Origin: Athripsodes cinereus
Lineage: Eukaryota > Arthropoda > Insecta > Trichoptera > Leptoceridae
Assembly: GCA_947579605.1 (NCBI GenBank)
Contig: OX388306.1
Span: 5,518,001 to 5,582,000 of the forward strand
Direction of reading: 5' to 3'
Length of the DNA: 64,000 nucleotides
Notes under the pieces: generated by a model
The model's database searches: none
The model's input: only the letters and a program-made list of their open reading frames with translations
What the model was told of the DNA's origin: nothing
Part shown: in pieces, positions 40,792 through 54,400 of the stretch
How the letters are laid out: each line of letters begins with the position of its first letter
Numbering within the stretch: position 1 is the stretch's first letter
Program-made: the position numbers and the translations under genes

Positions 40792-41789
40792 CCAAACACT
40801 ATTAAAATAAATAAAATAATAATTCCTGAATTTCATACTATAATTATTGTATAACATTAAGTGTTTTTTTTTTTTAAGTAAAAAGTAGTTTATCTAAATC
40901 ACATTGAATATTTGTGAAGATTACCATGATCTATTTTGAATGTGCATTGATAATATTAATTTAGCATTAAAATAGAAGTAACACATAACATGCATATATG
41001 GTATAAATCATTGAAAATAATAAATTATAATTTGCAAATTATCCAACTCCAAATATATAAAATTTTAGTTAAATTATTTATGTATGAATTTAATTTAATG
41101 TCAATTGGGAGCACATGGTGTCAAGAAATATAGAAAATACAAGTGAAATTGTTCAAAACGCTTAACAATGGCAGAAAATCATTCGATAATCAATGAATTT
41201 TAAATCACAAAAATGATTTGACTCTATAATGGAATTTGAAAAATGAGAATTCGGAAATGTAGATACATAATATGTGTGCATATAGAAATAATTGCTCATC
41301 AATTTATATTGCTGTATTTAAAAGACAAATTACACAAAAATACATTTCAAATAGAATATAATATATCTAGGCATTTGTAATATTTGTATTGTACAAATTT
41401 TTGTAAACATAAGGAAAAAGACATTAGCATAGTATGTAGGGCTGTGGGTAATAACAAGGTAACCCTTAATGGTACAATATTTGACATGTGATACATACAG
41501 AGACATCTATGTCATACAGATTCTTAAACAAAAATATAATTTCAATTGTTACCACCACGCTAAAATCGGGTTTTGGTATGCCATATTTGCCTCCTTAAAT
41601 TTTAATAACTTGATAACCCTCATAAAATATGGCGGAGAAAGGAGTGTGACTCATTATTATGAGTGTATCACTGTATTAGTGGAAAGTGCAAATACAGCAA
41701 CAACACCTTAAAGTTTTTTTGGTAGAAGGTGGATCGCATCAGATATTCAATAAAAAAGAAATAAAGCACATCAGAGATTAAGAAATAAA

Positions 41790-43395
41790 AACCTAAGAAA
41801 TATGATTGTTAAAGGCATGATTGTACAGAAACGTGAAAAGGGATCTAATTGCAATTGCAAAAAGAAATGTTTTGAAATTGTTGGCAAAGGGTGTATCCAA
41901 GAAATTTTATCTGTTTTTTGGAACATGGCAAGCTATAATCTTCAAAATGCTTCCTTACAAGGGAGGATTAATGTGAAGAATCCTTAAAGACGATACACAA
42001 AAGCAACTAAGAACCAGCTAAACCGTATATTAGTGTGTACAGTTATAAAAAAATTGTACTGACATTGAAATCTGCAATGTAGCCTTTTTTTAATATGCAC
42101 GAACTACATGCATCTAGAGGTCGTGTCGAAATCATAGCAAGTAAAAAAGCAAAAGAAGAATCTTCAGTGCCTCCTTTAGATCATCGTGGACTTCATAAAG
42201 CAAGAAAAAATACCTACTCCAAAGAACAAATTGAAAATGTTTTCGAAAACAAATCCCTAAATACAAGAGCCACTACAGTAGGAAAAATAATGATGATAAA
42301 GTGTATTTAGGATTCGAGCATTCTTTGTCATCTATTTATATGAACAACAAGGAATCTTTTTGTAAGGGTAACAATTTCATTTCCGTGTCTCGTGATAAAT
42401 ACAGAAAAAATTTAACACTCCAACATCGGATTTAAAAACCCTAAAAGTGATTTCAGTAAAACGTGTGATATGTTAAACATAAAAAGACAACAAAGTACTT
42501 TGGAAAACAATTCCCCAAATGTAAAGGAATTAACTGATTTAGAATCATACCACAGAAAAGCTAAAGCTGGAATGGATAAATTGACATTGGTATGACAATT
42601 AGAAAAGGATAATCCTGATACATATGTCTTCACATTTGATTTGCAGCAAGCATTGCCAATATCAAAATTCAATACAGGACCAGCATTTTACTGGAGAAAA
42701 ATTTGGGTGTATAATTTTAGTATACATGACTGCAAAACCGAGAAATGGTATCTTTATTTTTGGGATGAATCTGCAGCTGGAAGAGGCTCAGAAGAAATTG
42801 TGAGCCACCTGAAAAAAACATTTTGTAGTAAATGATATAAAATGTGACCATTTAATATTAGTCAGTGACAATTGCGGCGAGCAGAATAAAAACTGATTTA
42901 TTAATGCATCTTGGGCTTATTTAGTTGCAACTAAGCAATGCAATAAAATAGATCATTACTTCCCAATTCCAGGACATACGATGCTTCCTTCTGATCAAGA
43001 CTTTGGATATGTGGAGTCAGAAGGCATGTCCAAACTGCATACTCCCCAGAAGAATGGATTCACATTCTAAAGACATGCACCACAAAGAGTCCATTTACTG
43101 TTACTCACATGACCCAAAACGACTTCATCAGTTTGGTTGTATTGAAAAAATTGATCACATTTCGCACAAAGGCTGTGTAAAAACAACCTGTTAAATTCAA
43201 GAATTGTGCGCCATTCACATTCCACTCATCAGGTCCTATGAAATTAATAATTAAACAACAGTATACTGGTCAGACAAAAGTAGTAAATTTTGCCCAAGGG
43301 CTAATATTTTTCCATCCATTTTTGATGCTCAATTTCTGTTGAAATATTCCCGTCTCAGATACATTGATGCAAATCAACTAAATAGCCTACAAATG
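41790..43395 (+). pseudogene. Degraded transposase-like gene
   Basis: Conceptual pieces in shifting frames follow one order: CNCKKKCFEIVGKG (about 41850), then SRGRVEIIASKKAKEE, LDHRGLHKARKN (about 42170), then LQQALPISKFNTGPAFYWRK with WVYNFSIHDCKTE and YFWDESAAGRGSEE (42640-42800). Next come a SDNCG-Q-NKN segment after a stop (about 42865) and PGHTMLPSDQDFG (about 42970). Multiple stops and frameshifts. The order fits a family of arthropod transposase-like proteins (I recall the label DUF7869 for it, and possible Sola affinity; both uncertain). Confidence 0.6.
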
Positions 43396-43397
43396 GC

Positions 43398-43831
43398 ATT
43401 CAATAGTGCGCTGCAAGGCTAATTTTCCGTGAAGATAAGGGTTGTCACATCACACCTTTGCTTAAAACTGGTTAAGAGCAGGTGAAAGGGTCCAATACAA
43501 ACTGTGCCTTATAGTCTACAAAGCTTTGAATAATTTGGCTCCTCAGTTACTTTTTCTGTGTTCTCAAAACACCTGCAAGTAGACCCCACGCTCAGCTAAG
43601 ACATCCACCAATATGCTGGACAAGATCAAAAGAGCAATAAAGTCTTGCTTCTATGATAGTGCTTTTGGCATCACAGGACCAATCATCTGGAACCGACTCC
43701 TCGAATACCTCTGTAAAAACCAATCAATAACAACGTTCAGGAGCAAGTTGAAGACATCGCTCTTTCAACATAGTTTCAAAAAATGCTACATTAAACGGCT
43801 CCGAATAAATCATCCAACATACATGCATTGA
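43398..43831 (+). pseudogene. Non-LTR retrotransposon ORF2 C-terminus
   Basis: Conceptual translation reads ARLIFREDKGCHITPLLK, then a damaged LHWL equivalent, then VYKALNNLAPQLL, a stop near 43580, and a final open stretch from 43613. That stretch contains SAFGITGPIIWNRLLEYL and STFRSKLKTSLF-like sequence. This is the usual tail of CR1/Jockey-like reverse transcriptase proteins. It abuts the transposase relic. Confidence 0.7.
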
Positions 43832-44396
43832 TTGTTGAACTGAATTGTTTCTATATGTGAGCACATAAATATATTTTTCTTGAAAGGATCTTTTATTGTT
43901 ATTATAAAGGACATGCTTCATCTTATTTTATATTGGCATAGATAGGACAGCTAGCGTATTTATTGCATGTGGTTAGTTCATTGACTGCCCCACTTACAGG
44001 AGATGCCGCGATGATATAGAGAAAGAATAATTGTGATGACATTTTCAATTGTACGCATAAACATTTTACCAACAGATAAAAAAAAGCGTATTAACCGTAA
44101 TTTGCACATTGAGCAATTTACCTTATAAATACAGAATCAAAATATTTTATAACAAAAATATAAAATAACCAAAAATACAAATCAAAGTGAAAACTAAAGA
44201 AAACACCAAATTGTACAGTAATAATATTCCAAAAGCAATAATAATAATTAGCAAAATTTAATAAAATCATAATTATAGCACAAACATAATTCTAATTTTA
44301 AATAATACAATATTCAAAACAATTCTATAATAATTGTTTGTATAAATATAAACCTTGATTAAATAGTATGTAAATATCTATCGCCCTGTTCCATTT

Positions 44397-44523
44397 GCGG
44401 CGTACAGACAGCTGGATGCTAAGGAGCTTCTATGATAGCATTCTCCGAATTGTCGCCGAAAGATTTAAGATTTTTGCTTGATGCTTGACGATTGACGTTC
44501 GCATCCAGCTGTCTGTACGCCGC
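44397..44523. mobile_element. Short MITE with perfect 23-bp TIRs
   Basis: 44397-44419 and 44501-44523 are exact inverted copies (core gcgtacagacagctggatgc). Only 81 bp lie between them. A larger partial relative is at 25078-25255. Confidence 0.85.
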
Positions 44524-45857
44524 CATTGACCAACAAATTCTATCAAAGGTAGAAAAAAGTTCACACTTTAGTAATTCTACAAGACTGCATTATGTCCCGT
44601 GGAATTGCTATCTTTAGTATTTCTACAGAGAGAACAGAACACCAATTTGACAATTAACAATAATAATGGAGAGTATTCAGAGCGGCATCTTTGTGCCATA
44701 GCACCTTGAGGACGCTGTACGTGATTAAAAATTATAATATTCAGTTTTTTGACTTTACATAATTTTGATATACTTCATTTTTTTATTTGTTTTGTTTCTG
44801 GTTTTGATCAAGCATTCTATTCTACATTTAAAGATCATCCACTTATTAATGGGTGACCAGGTTAATTGGCCGTGAGACTTCATAACTTTGATGTGCCATA
44901 TCTTGGAATATTAGAATTTGAGATATTGGCTTTTGGAACTGGGCAATTGTTATACCAATTAAATAAAAAATAAAATAGATTATTATGCAAACAAATAATA
45001 TTAGTTAATTTAATAAACAAAAACAATTTGAAGCAAAATTTATTTATTTATTCATTACTGTACATTGATAATGAGCAATTACACACAGAAATTATAAGTA
45101 TGTCAAATATAATCAATATACAGAGGACGAGTTTATCGCAAACATGTGATTTTTCTAACTTACCCGAATAAATCTTGGAACAATTTATTTATTTTACAAA
45201 TAAATTCATAATTATCGAAAAATATTTCTGGTAGCTTGATAAATTATTGTAAGCAACAAAATAATAAACTCCAATTTTATTTTCAATCAAATCAAACTCA
45301 CAAATTTCCCTGTAAAACATATTTTATATTTTCATTATTAACACAAATTTCTCTGTCAAAAAAATAATATATTTTCTTTTATATAAAAACAGTTGAAATA
45401 ATATATAAACAAATTTAAAAGAAGACAATGCTTTTAACCTCTATAGAATATGAATTAATTTTTCAAGCAATCAGATTATATTTATATTATATAAGACTAA
45501 CAAATCAATTCAGCGTTCACTACCCATTCTTAATGTTTTAACCAAATTATTTTTTATCAGCACAGAGAAGACAACCTGCATTTTATTACATGCAGTTAGT
45601 ACACCCTCACTTGTGGGATATGCTGTGAGGGTAAAGATAATGAATGTGTAACAAAAATTATAAACGCTTAATTTTTCATTGTACAAGGTTGATTATAAGA
45701 TATTACAATTCTGCGATAAATTCATACTCCTCTGCGCTACATTGAATCATGTAATGACTACTTCACAATTTTGTATGTTTTAAATTTCACTTATTTTAGA
45801 TGCATTAACTATGTAACAATTTCTAGACATTTAAAAAAAATTAACTTGAATTTCTAT

Positions 45858-45893
45858 GTTTATTTGTTACATGAATTCATGTAACAAATAAAC
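45858..45893. repeat. Perfect 36-nt palindrome
   Basis: Two 18-nt arms meet with no spacer at GAATTC (left arm gtttatttgttacatgaa). An outer taactt/aagtta pair continues the symmetry past a 10-nt insertion on the left. Confidence 0.9.
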
Positions 45894-47471
45894 AAGTTAC
45901 TTTTTTTTAAATTGTATGTTTTATATTGGAACCAATGTACAGTCAACAATAAAATGAAAATAAATTTTACACAAAAAGAAAAACAACAATATGTCATTAT
46001 TTTCAAGAACGGCTACGGTGTGTGCATTTTTTTCCTTTAAGAAGTAATTTTATTATAACATAGTATCTTGGACATCCACACTCTTGTAAGAGGTTAAAAG
46101 ATGAGAAATTGGTGTAAAATAACTCTGGTACTGACGAGATAATTTTGTAAAAATATACAAAACAGTACATAATAAAATGCAAAAGTTATAATCAAAAAAG
46201 TAGTATAAATTATTTTCATAGCAAAGTAAAGGTTTGCGTTTTCAATTTGAATAGAAATTGAGCATAGGATATAAGCGAGAAGACTAACGTGATAAGCAGT
46301 TTTTGAATGATTCAGTTAATATTTCACCATCGTGTGTCATCGCTGCATAATTATAATGAGCAATGACATCCATAATTTTGTTTTAACACAGTGCACAAAA
46401 CAGTTTCTTTCCAAATCAAAATGATTCATTGCAATTTTTATTACTATTTAAATTATTTTTATCGCAGCACACCTCGATACAGGGCAACCTAGTGAGGCTG
46501 CTGCAACTTAATTGTAGCCAATTGGTGATATATTGTCTCAACGTTTGTACATTGATATTGATTGAATAAAGTATTCATTTATTTATTTAAATATTAATTT
46601 TTGATAACTTTTAGAAATACAAACAAATACATAATTAATTTAAACTTTGCATAATTCACTTTTTTTCAATTCAATTTTTATATTTAACTCAAATAGATCA
46701 AATTTGATAATCTATACAAATATTTGGTGTCAATGGTGTTTTTTATTTCATAATACGCTGTTTGTTTTCTTTTGTCAAAATTTTGTGTTGGTCACACTGC
46801 TTGTATTAAATAAGCAAAGACAATATTTTATAATATTCAGGCATTAATACACGCTGATTGAGAAAACATAATAATTTTATAGAAAATAGTAAAGGATACC
46901 TAACCAAACCACAAAAAATTTGAATTACATTATTTATTTATTTATTCATTCTTTACTGTACATTGATTAAAAACAATTATGTACATAAAAGGTTAAACAA
47001 TTACATAGCAACACACAAAACCGTTTAAAAGTAATAACATAGTAACTTAGGAATAAACTATTGCGTGTTAAAAAACTAACGAAATAATCTTGTATTATGT
47101 ATTTATTCACAGCAGATGTGCACATTTCAAACTGCGGAATAATTTAAAAATTTAAATAACATTATACCAAATAGTTGCATTAAACACAGTGTACTTGGTG
47201 TTATTATTTTATGTGTTACATTTAGAATGGTGAGCATACATAGCATGAATATTAAAAGGACTAGGTTATGTTTACTATTTATAGTTATACATTTGCAATA
47301 TTACGTGTGAATTATTATTATCATATGCAGACAAGAACTGCACGTCAAAATTTAATTTCCCAGCACAAAATTTGTTGCAATCATAAAACATTGGTGGATT
47401 AAACTCATATTGCACAATTTATTATTTCTAACAATCAACCAGATACATTTTTTATTCACTTACTTGTTTAT

Positions 47472-47663
47472 TTTATTTTTATTTTTTTTTAAAGATATAT
47501 CTGGGTTTAGTTTGTTATAAACCCAAATACAACCTTATACACCTTTCACAGTAAGCTACTAAAAGCTTGTGTCGTGAAAGGGGAGTTTGCCGGCACCTGG
47601 TATCGAACCACGGACCCCTTGTTCACGAGGCCGAGACTCTACCTCCAGGCTACCGACGAACTC
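47472..47663 (-). mobile_element. tRNA-derived SINE, family 2, copy 2
   Basis: Reverse copy of the 30634-30815 SINE, with poly-T at the left end (the A tail) and tRNA-like head ending near gacgaactc. A LINE-tail-like piece follows directly. Confidence 0.85.
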
Positions 47664-47794
47664 TTCTGCATTCTTCACTGTACATTGGTTTCATTATTTC
47701 AAATCAATCAATACAAAGTATCATAAAAATAACAGTTATACAATTCAATGTACAGAGGATGAGTTTATCGCTAGAATGCGATGTCTTTCAACTA

Positions 47795-47839
47795 ACCCAC
47801 TTTTTGTAACATTATCACTTGATGTTACAAAAAGTGGGT
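47795..47839. repeat. Perfect 18-bp hairpin
   Basis: acccactttttgtaacat and its exact complement, separated by 9 bases. It lies at the end of the LINE-tail-like repeat 47670-47790. Confidence 0.85.
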
Positions 47840-50800
47840 TTCTGGTTGTTTTTAAATTAATACTCTTGAGAAGACAGAATACCTATTTTTTGGAAATTTT
47901 TCTATAGAGTATATATAAAAAAATATGCAACATATCGAACCAAATTTTTTTGAATACAAATTTGTATTTGTTACAAATCTTAATACATCCCAAACATTCC
48001 TATGGTAATCAGAATTTGGAAACGTATCTGGTTGATTGGCAGTATAAATTGATTCAAACTAAAAACATATCTGTCTAGTGTTCACATTACACAAAGACAA
48101 ACAAACAAAAAAATTGACGCAAAATTCTGCATTGTTGAACGCAATGATTCAACACATATTTTTCCTCAAATATTATTATGTATTATTATTATAAGAACAT
48201 GCAATTTGCACTTTAACTGCAAAAACAAGAAAATCAAACACCAAAATCAACTAATTCACAACAATACAAGTGGATATTGAGAGTAGTGACAATCGATTCA
48301 ATATTGCATTAGTTACAAATACTCAACTATTTTACAAACAAAGCAGCACGGTGTTCAAAACCTGCTTAGAAAATTTTTAAAATAAGCCAAGATTACTATT
48401 ATAATATTATGTATATATGTGTAAAGCATATTTTGAATTTAATTATGAAGTAAAGATGGCCTGTTACTGAATCAGACATTTTGTTGTTTGAATTTGATAA
48501 CGCATTATGGGTCATTTGATTTTGTGTGCATCACCACGAAAATAAGTATAAAAAATGATAATGTACCTAAATACATTATTTAGTGTGAAAACAAATTAAC
48601 ATTTTTTAGATTTAACTTGTTTTCAAGTTTTTTAGTTCTTCAACCAAAAAGATCAAAAGGCAATAGTGTCAGCATTTTTGTAGTTTTTTTTTTTCAAAGC
48701 ATCACTAGTTTTACAACCAAGATAAATGCAACTTATCTACCAGCACCCCCATAAAATAGTTGAATATTTATTGTGAAACTGTGCCAACAGAACAGATAAT
48801 GGCTCAAAAAAGACGTAGACTTGTGTGTTCATTACATGCAGTTAATTCACTGACTACCTCAATTTGAGGAGATGCTGTGATGATAAAGAGATAGAGAAGA
48901 AATACATGATCTGTCATCAGTTTTGGAGGTTAACGGGTAGGTTTGTTGGAAGAGCTTGCTTAAACAATAACCCACCCTTAGACATTTCAGTTATCGTCAC
49001 AAAATACAATGTCGAATCTACAGATTTTACAAAAATCACTTTTTTACATATTTAGTAATAACGTTTTGTAATACATCACTTGTTTCATAGTTATATTTCA
49101 TTTCAATTGTAATGTTAAAAAAAGAAAAGTTTTGTAATTCTGTTATTACGAATAATAAAATTATGCTGTCATTCCCTTTTATTTGGCTCTCCTGCAATTT
49201 TGCAGATCCGACTTACATTTTAAGCATGACGATATTTTGTATATTTGGCCAGAAAAACTTTTTATTTAAGCGTGAAATGCAATGGAACAGAAATCACGCT
49301 GGTTTCGAAGACCTAGTGATGCACAATACTGATCAAATCAAGCAGGCTGCGACTCCATCAATTTAAGATGACCAGACTATGAACAGATGAGGAGGGTTGT
49401 CTACTAGGGGCTAACAGGAGATTAGGGAAACAATTGAAGGGGAGAGAAAGGTGAAATATAGATTCAGTAATAGAATACCTTTACATCAAAACATAATAAT
49501 TATCTATATCTACCCTATCTATGCATTGTATTAATGTATTTATATAGAAACCCACTAACAATTCTAACATATTATTTTAATTATATAATTTTCATTATTT
49601 TTATATAATAATAATAACATTAATAATATGTACAAACCCATATTATATGTATACATATATATACAAGGTACATATTTTTTTTCAATTTTAATTATTTGTT
49701 ACAATATTCGTAAAACACTATTTTTTTATTCATTTATTATTTATAAAGAAACAAAAATGACAAACCAAATATTTTTATATCTACATATAATATTTCATCG
49801 CTAATCGAAAAAATTTGTTCAACTGTAATATTATTATCATTATTACTTCACCCTTCAATATAGTAAAAATGGCGAAGGGTTTGTTAATTTAATTAATAAC
49901 TACATTTTATATAGGCACTTTAATTAAAAATTATAATTTTATATATGTGTATACAATTTATTACTTTTTGGACATATTATTTCTGAAATTCTTAAGCACA
50001 GATATTATAACATAGTATTGCCAGAACATAAAATGATAGATTCACTATTTATGGCGACTGGACTATTTTAAATATTGAATAAATTTTCATAGACAATTTT
50101 TACAGTGCATATTTATATTTACACATATATTGTCGAAGGATTTTTCGGAATGTATAAATAAATCTTGCTCTATTCTTTACAAGTTTTTGAAAGTCTTGTA
50201 ATTGAAAGACTGGATTCAAAAGAAAAATTTACGAAAGACATTTTAACATCTTTATTTGTCTATGATATATGCCATCCATCTTGAAAGTCTTACTGTTTAC
50301 GGCACAAAGAGATGACTTGTATTTTCGGTTAGCCTACTGCCTATTCTACTCGTGGGAAATGTCAGATTCCTACAGACGATAGATTTTTTCATTAATTTAC
50401 CTTAATCTGTATCAGATATATAAAATATCATCTCCCGCAATACTGAGGTACCTAGCAAACACTCCAAAACATTGAACGTTCAAAATATTGTATTTAAATC
50501 ATAAAAAAGTTAAGACTTATTTAGATATACGAAAAGCTTGATGACAACCAAAAATAAAAGGTGGACAAATAGAATTTCAGAAACAATGTGTCGGCGCTAG
50601 ATAACATATTACAATCGTTACAAAAAGCGGTGTTACATGTTTCATCTTTTTCATTTTTTTTTCTAATCTTCTATAAACAATAGCAAATTCTCTCGGCAAG
50701 ATATACACATATACATACATAGTGATTTACTATGAAAAAAAAAATCAAACTATTTTACCAGGAAATCACATACAAACATTGCGCACAACAATTTCGAAAA

Positions 50801-51472
50801 AGTGTGTATGAAATAAATGCACTTTACAATAATAATTAATTACAAGGGACCGTGAAAAATACTAATTCAACATTAGAATTTAAAACGTTGAAAAACAATT
50901 ATTATTTTAAACCTAGATAATATCTCAGAATGGGTAGTATTATCTCAAGTTGTATAATCGACAATGAGATTCCAATCCAGAACCTCCCAAATGAAAGGTT
51001 GAGGCCTTAAGATCAATAAAAATAACACAAAAATTGGGTCTTAACAATTATTTTACAGTGAAATTTCTACCACATGTTAGGTGAGAATAGTTTCATCTTG
51101 GTCCCCCGGTGTAAAAGGTGTAATTTTATCGATAATCAATTAATTAATTACGTGCAATAATTAACAAATTATTATGTGTCCCATAATCCTGGTAAAAATA
51201 CAAAATACTACCGCTAGTTCTAGAATATGGCAATTTGGGAAGAAATGCAAAAACTTGCCAAACAAAAAAGCAGTACAATTACAATGTAAAAATTTACATC
51301 ACAATACACAAAAAGAAACAGAAAAAAACATCAAAAATAACAAATATTATAGAAATGATATATATAATATTATATGATATATACATATATATATGTAATT
51401 AATTAGATATTATTTATTATTGATAATTTGGAAGGATTGTATTTTATTATCGTGATTTTATTTATTTATTAT

Positions 51473-54400
51473 TTATATTTTGGGTAATTTGGGTGCACTA
51501 ACAAGCGGATTAGCTCTTCTAAGATACTCCTGCCCTTCAGCCTTGTAATCGTACTGACATCCGTGCACTTCTGCGTAGCGATGCGGTGCGCAGAATATAA
51601 CTCCGCACCTACACGTGTGTATGGACGCTATGGATAATCGTTTCTTGCAGAAGGCACATCTAATTCGTTTTGGTCTCTTTACTACGACTACTTCTTGTTG
51701 ACTATTATTATCGTCTTGCTGCAAAATTTGTTGTTGCGAAGATACGCTAGCCTCTGGAGGTTTATTATTCTTTTCTTCAACATTCTCCACGGACGTATTT
51801 AAATCTTTCAATCCACTCAACAATTTAGAAGTATTATTATCTACTTTCTCATGCAGTGTAAACGGTGGTTTTCTATTAGAATATTGATTATTTGAATAAA
51901 CTCTAAGACAGCGTTCGTACAGTGGCGTAAATTGTTCATCTCTAGTAAATCTTTGGGACGATTCACCTCTCTCGGGCATAATCTGACAATCGTTGGGCAT
52001 TTTTTGAATGCTGGCTTCGTAACCTTGTCCTCCATATCCCAATAAGAAATTCTTTCTAGAAACAACTTCCAGTCTATTTTTATTCTCAGGTAAGTTATTG
52101 TGATCTAATTTGAGTATTTTCTTTATCCTTCTACATCTCCTTTCGCTGCCTACCTCCAGATTTCTCCTAGATTGAAATGGTAAAGAAGAAATACTACTAG
52201 AGTTATTACTTAAATCATCTGAAGAATTTCCATTTTGTATGTACCTAATATTGTGAATAGAATTATACTTGTCCGAGAAATGTGATGTCCTCATGCGCCC
52301 GTCTGAAAATGGTGCTGTCATAAATGTTTTATTAGAATAGCCAAGGTTGGGCCAACTGACAATCGCTGGGGCGCAAGGTGTCTCGCATATGCTGGGCTTT
52401 TTAACATTAGTTTTTATTGGCGCTATTGTATTATTTAAAGGAGTATCACCGGTTGATTTAAACGGCGAAGTATCATTTTTTAGTTTATCCATATTGTGTA
52501 AACTATCATCGCTAACATCTAGACGTTCACAATTGGGATGCCTACTGAGGGAAGGTAAGATCTTGTGTCTCTTTAATCCTAGAAGATCTGAAGTACTGCT
52601 GGAGAATACCATATTTCCTGGTCTCACTGTGGATGTCCTCTTATATTTGATACTCTCAGCTTTATCTAATTCGGAGCTCCAAGTTCTATCTACATTGGGA
52701 ACACTTAACTTGGCACTGCCGTGTGAATTGAGAAACAAATTAGATATAGAGCTACTTAGTGTGGTACTTTTGGGTGGAATCCTCTCTTCTGTGAGATCAT
52801 CCAGCTGATCTAAATGTGGCTCACTGCCCAGAGTATGTGAGGGGCCTGGGACAGGTTCGGGAGTGGAATTTAGATGTGAATTAGAGCGGAACATCATTTT
52901 CCTAACAATCCTTTTGAGTTGTGTAGATGCAGGGCCTGTGTTGTAATAATATTGGCCGTGATCATCAAACTGCGAAGACGTGGAGGCAGTCGCATCGTTA
53001 CCAAGTAGTTGTGCTACTCTATAATCACCATAGTTGCTTCCTGAAATAACAAAATATACATTAACACATAACTAATTTTTACAAATTTGTCCTTAAAGAG
53101 TAATTTCTTTCACAAAAACCCTACTCTACGTTTATTTATAGTAATTGTGTCGTTATTATATCATCATTAAAATCATTCAAACCTGTATTAGGAGAATGGG
53201 CAACCAGTGGGAGAGGTAGTGCTGGTGCAGGGGCCGTTGTGGTCTCCAAAACAACACCTCCGGGACCAGATCCTCCTATGGAATACATTTTTTAGAATTA
53301 TTAACGATCTTTCATTACAACAATAATAATATCTAATCAAGAACATTTATTTTAAGATGCATCGTTACGTAGAAAACCACTGCAAAGGCACACTTAAGCA
53401 GTTCTAATATAAAATGAACAATAGATTCCCTAGGTAATACCTAGATTATATGATTAGTGTTATGAGAATGTTGCTATAAAATATTTCTGAATAAGTATTT
53501 CAAATTAAAAAAAGTCCAACAATGACACCTTAAAACGTTGAAACAAATACTGAACTAAGTGGTGTCACTGTGGTTCCTCGCAATTAGAGGAAATTGGTAG
53601 GTTTAAGAAAGAGATACACTGTTTGAATCACAGGTATCTTTTGTTTCCCTTCTATGCATCATAAATTATATTATTTTCGCCAGAGTATGTTCAGGACCTT
53701 TTCTGCAGACTTACCAACATTAGGGTTAGCGTTGGATTGTGAAATAACATCGCTACCCAAAAGATCTCCATCCTCTCTCAAAAATCCTTTATCTGAAGCA
53801 GCACCATCGCCAAAAGTATCCAAGTCCTGTGAATCATGCTTCCCACTTCCATTACCAAAAGAGCTGGCGAGAATGGACTCTTTAAAACTCTCAGTGGAAC
53901 TGCTGCAGTCACTCTTTGCTTTAAAGAAATCGCTAGTCGAGGACTCTCTAGAATGGAAGCTTCTAGAACTGCAGGCAGCTTGCCAAGTTTTACTAGAACT
54001 ACAATCGTTGCCAGAAACTTCTGGTAAACTGGTTATGGGTTGCCATAGTCCAAATTTATCGTTATTTTTACTAGTGTTGCTTCGGCTAGATTGCGGTTCC
54101 ACTTGGAATATGGAACAATAGTTGGATATATTGTCGTCGCTAGCACGATTAGATGACATCTTTCCGTATTTATATTTTGTGAAGTTGGGAGTCTCGTCAA
54201 AGACACCTTTGAATGTCGACGAGATGTTTTCTTCGCTAGTGGTTCTTTTGATGGCTGGAGGCGGGGCGTTCTCCACTCTATCCATCCACACTGGAAAAAA
54301 CAGAGTACTTATTAATTTTAGTTTATGCGTCATGGAATCCCAGTAAAGAATTGGTCTCCCACTATTTTATTTATTTTATTCTTCTTGCACATCATCATTC

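Larger units (their letters stand above)
36125..51470. other. Gene-poor 15-kb region between IPMK and ZFAND4
   Basis: No host gene found. Recognisable items are listed separately: 108-bp tandem array, copia fragment, transposase relic, LINE tail, MITE, SINEs. About 36600-38270, 41000-41440, 43930-44390, 48000-48800 and 49500-51170 are AT-rich with nothing I can identify. LINE-tail-like pieces (cattctttactgtacattga, cagaggacgagtttatcgc) lie at 45040-45180, 46930-47050 and 47670-47790. A possible LINE tail is at 46480-46580. Confidence 0.5.

Noticed and set aside
52347..52808. 153-codon ORF on the plus strand
   Set aside because: Lies wholly inside the ZFAND4 last exon on the other strand; a shadow of its Ser/Leu-rich coding, with no recognisable domain.
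53654..54121. 155-codon ORF on the plus strand
   Set aside because: Antisense shadow of the Ser-rich ZFAND4 exon 53715-54290.
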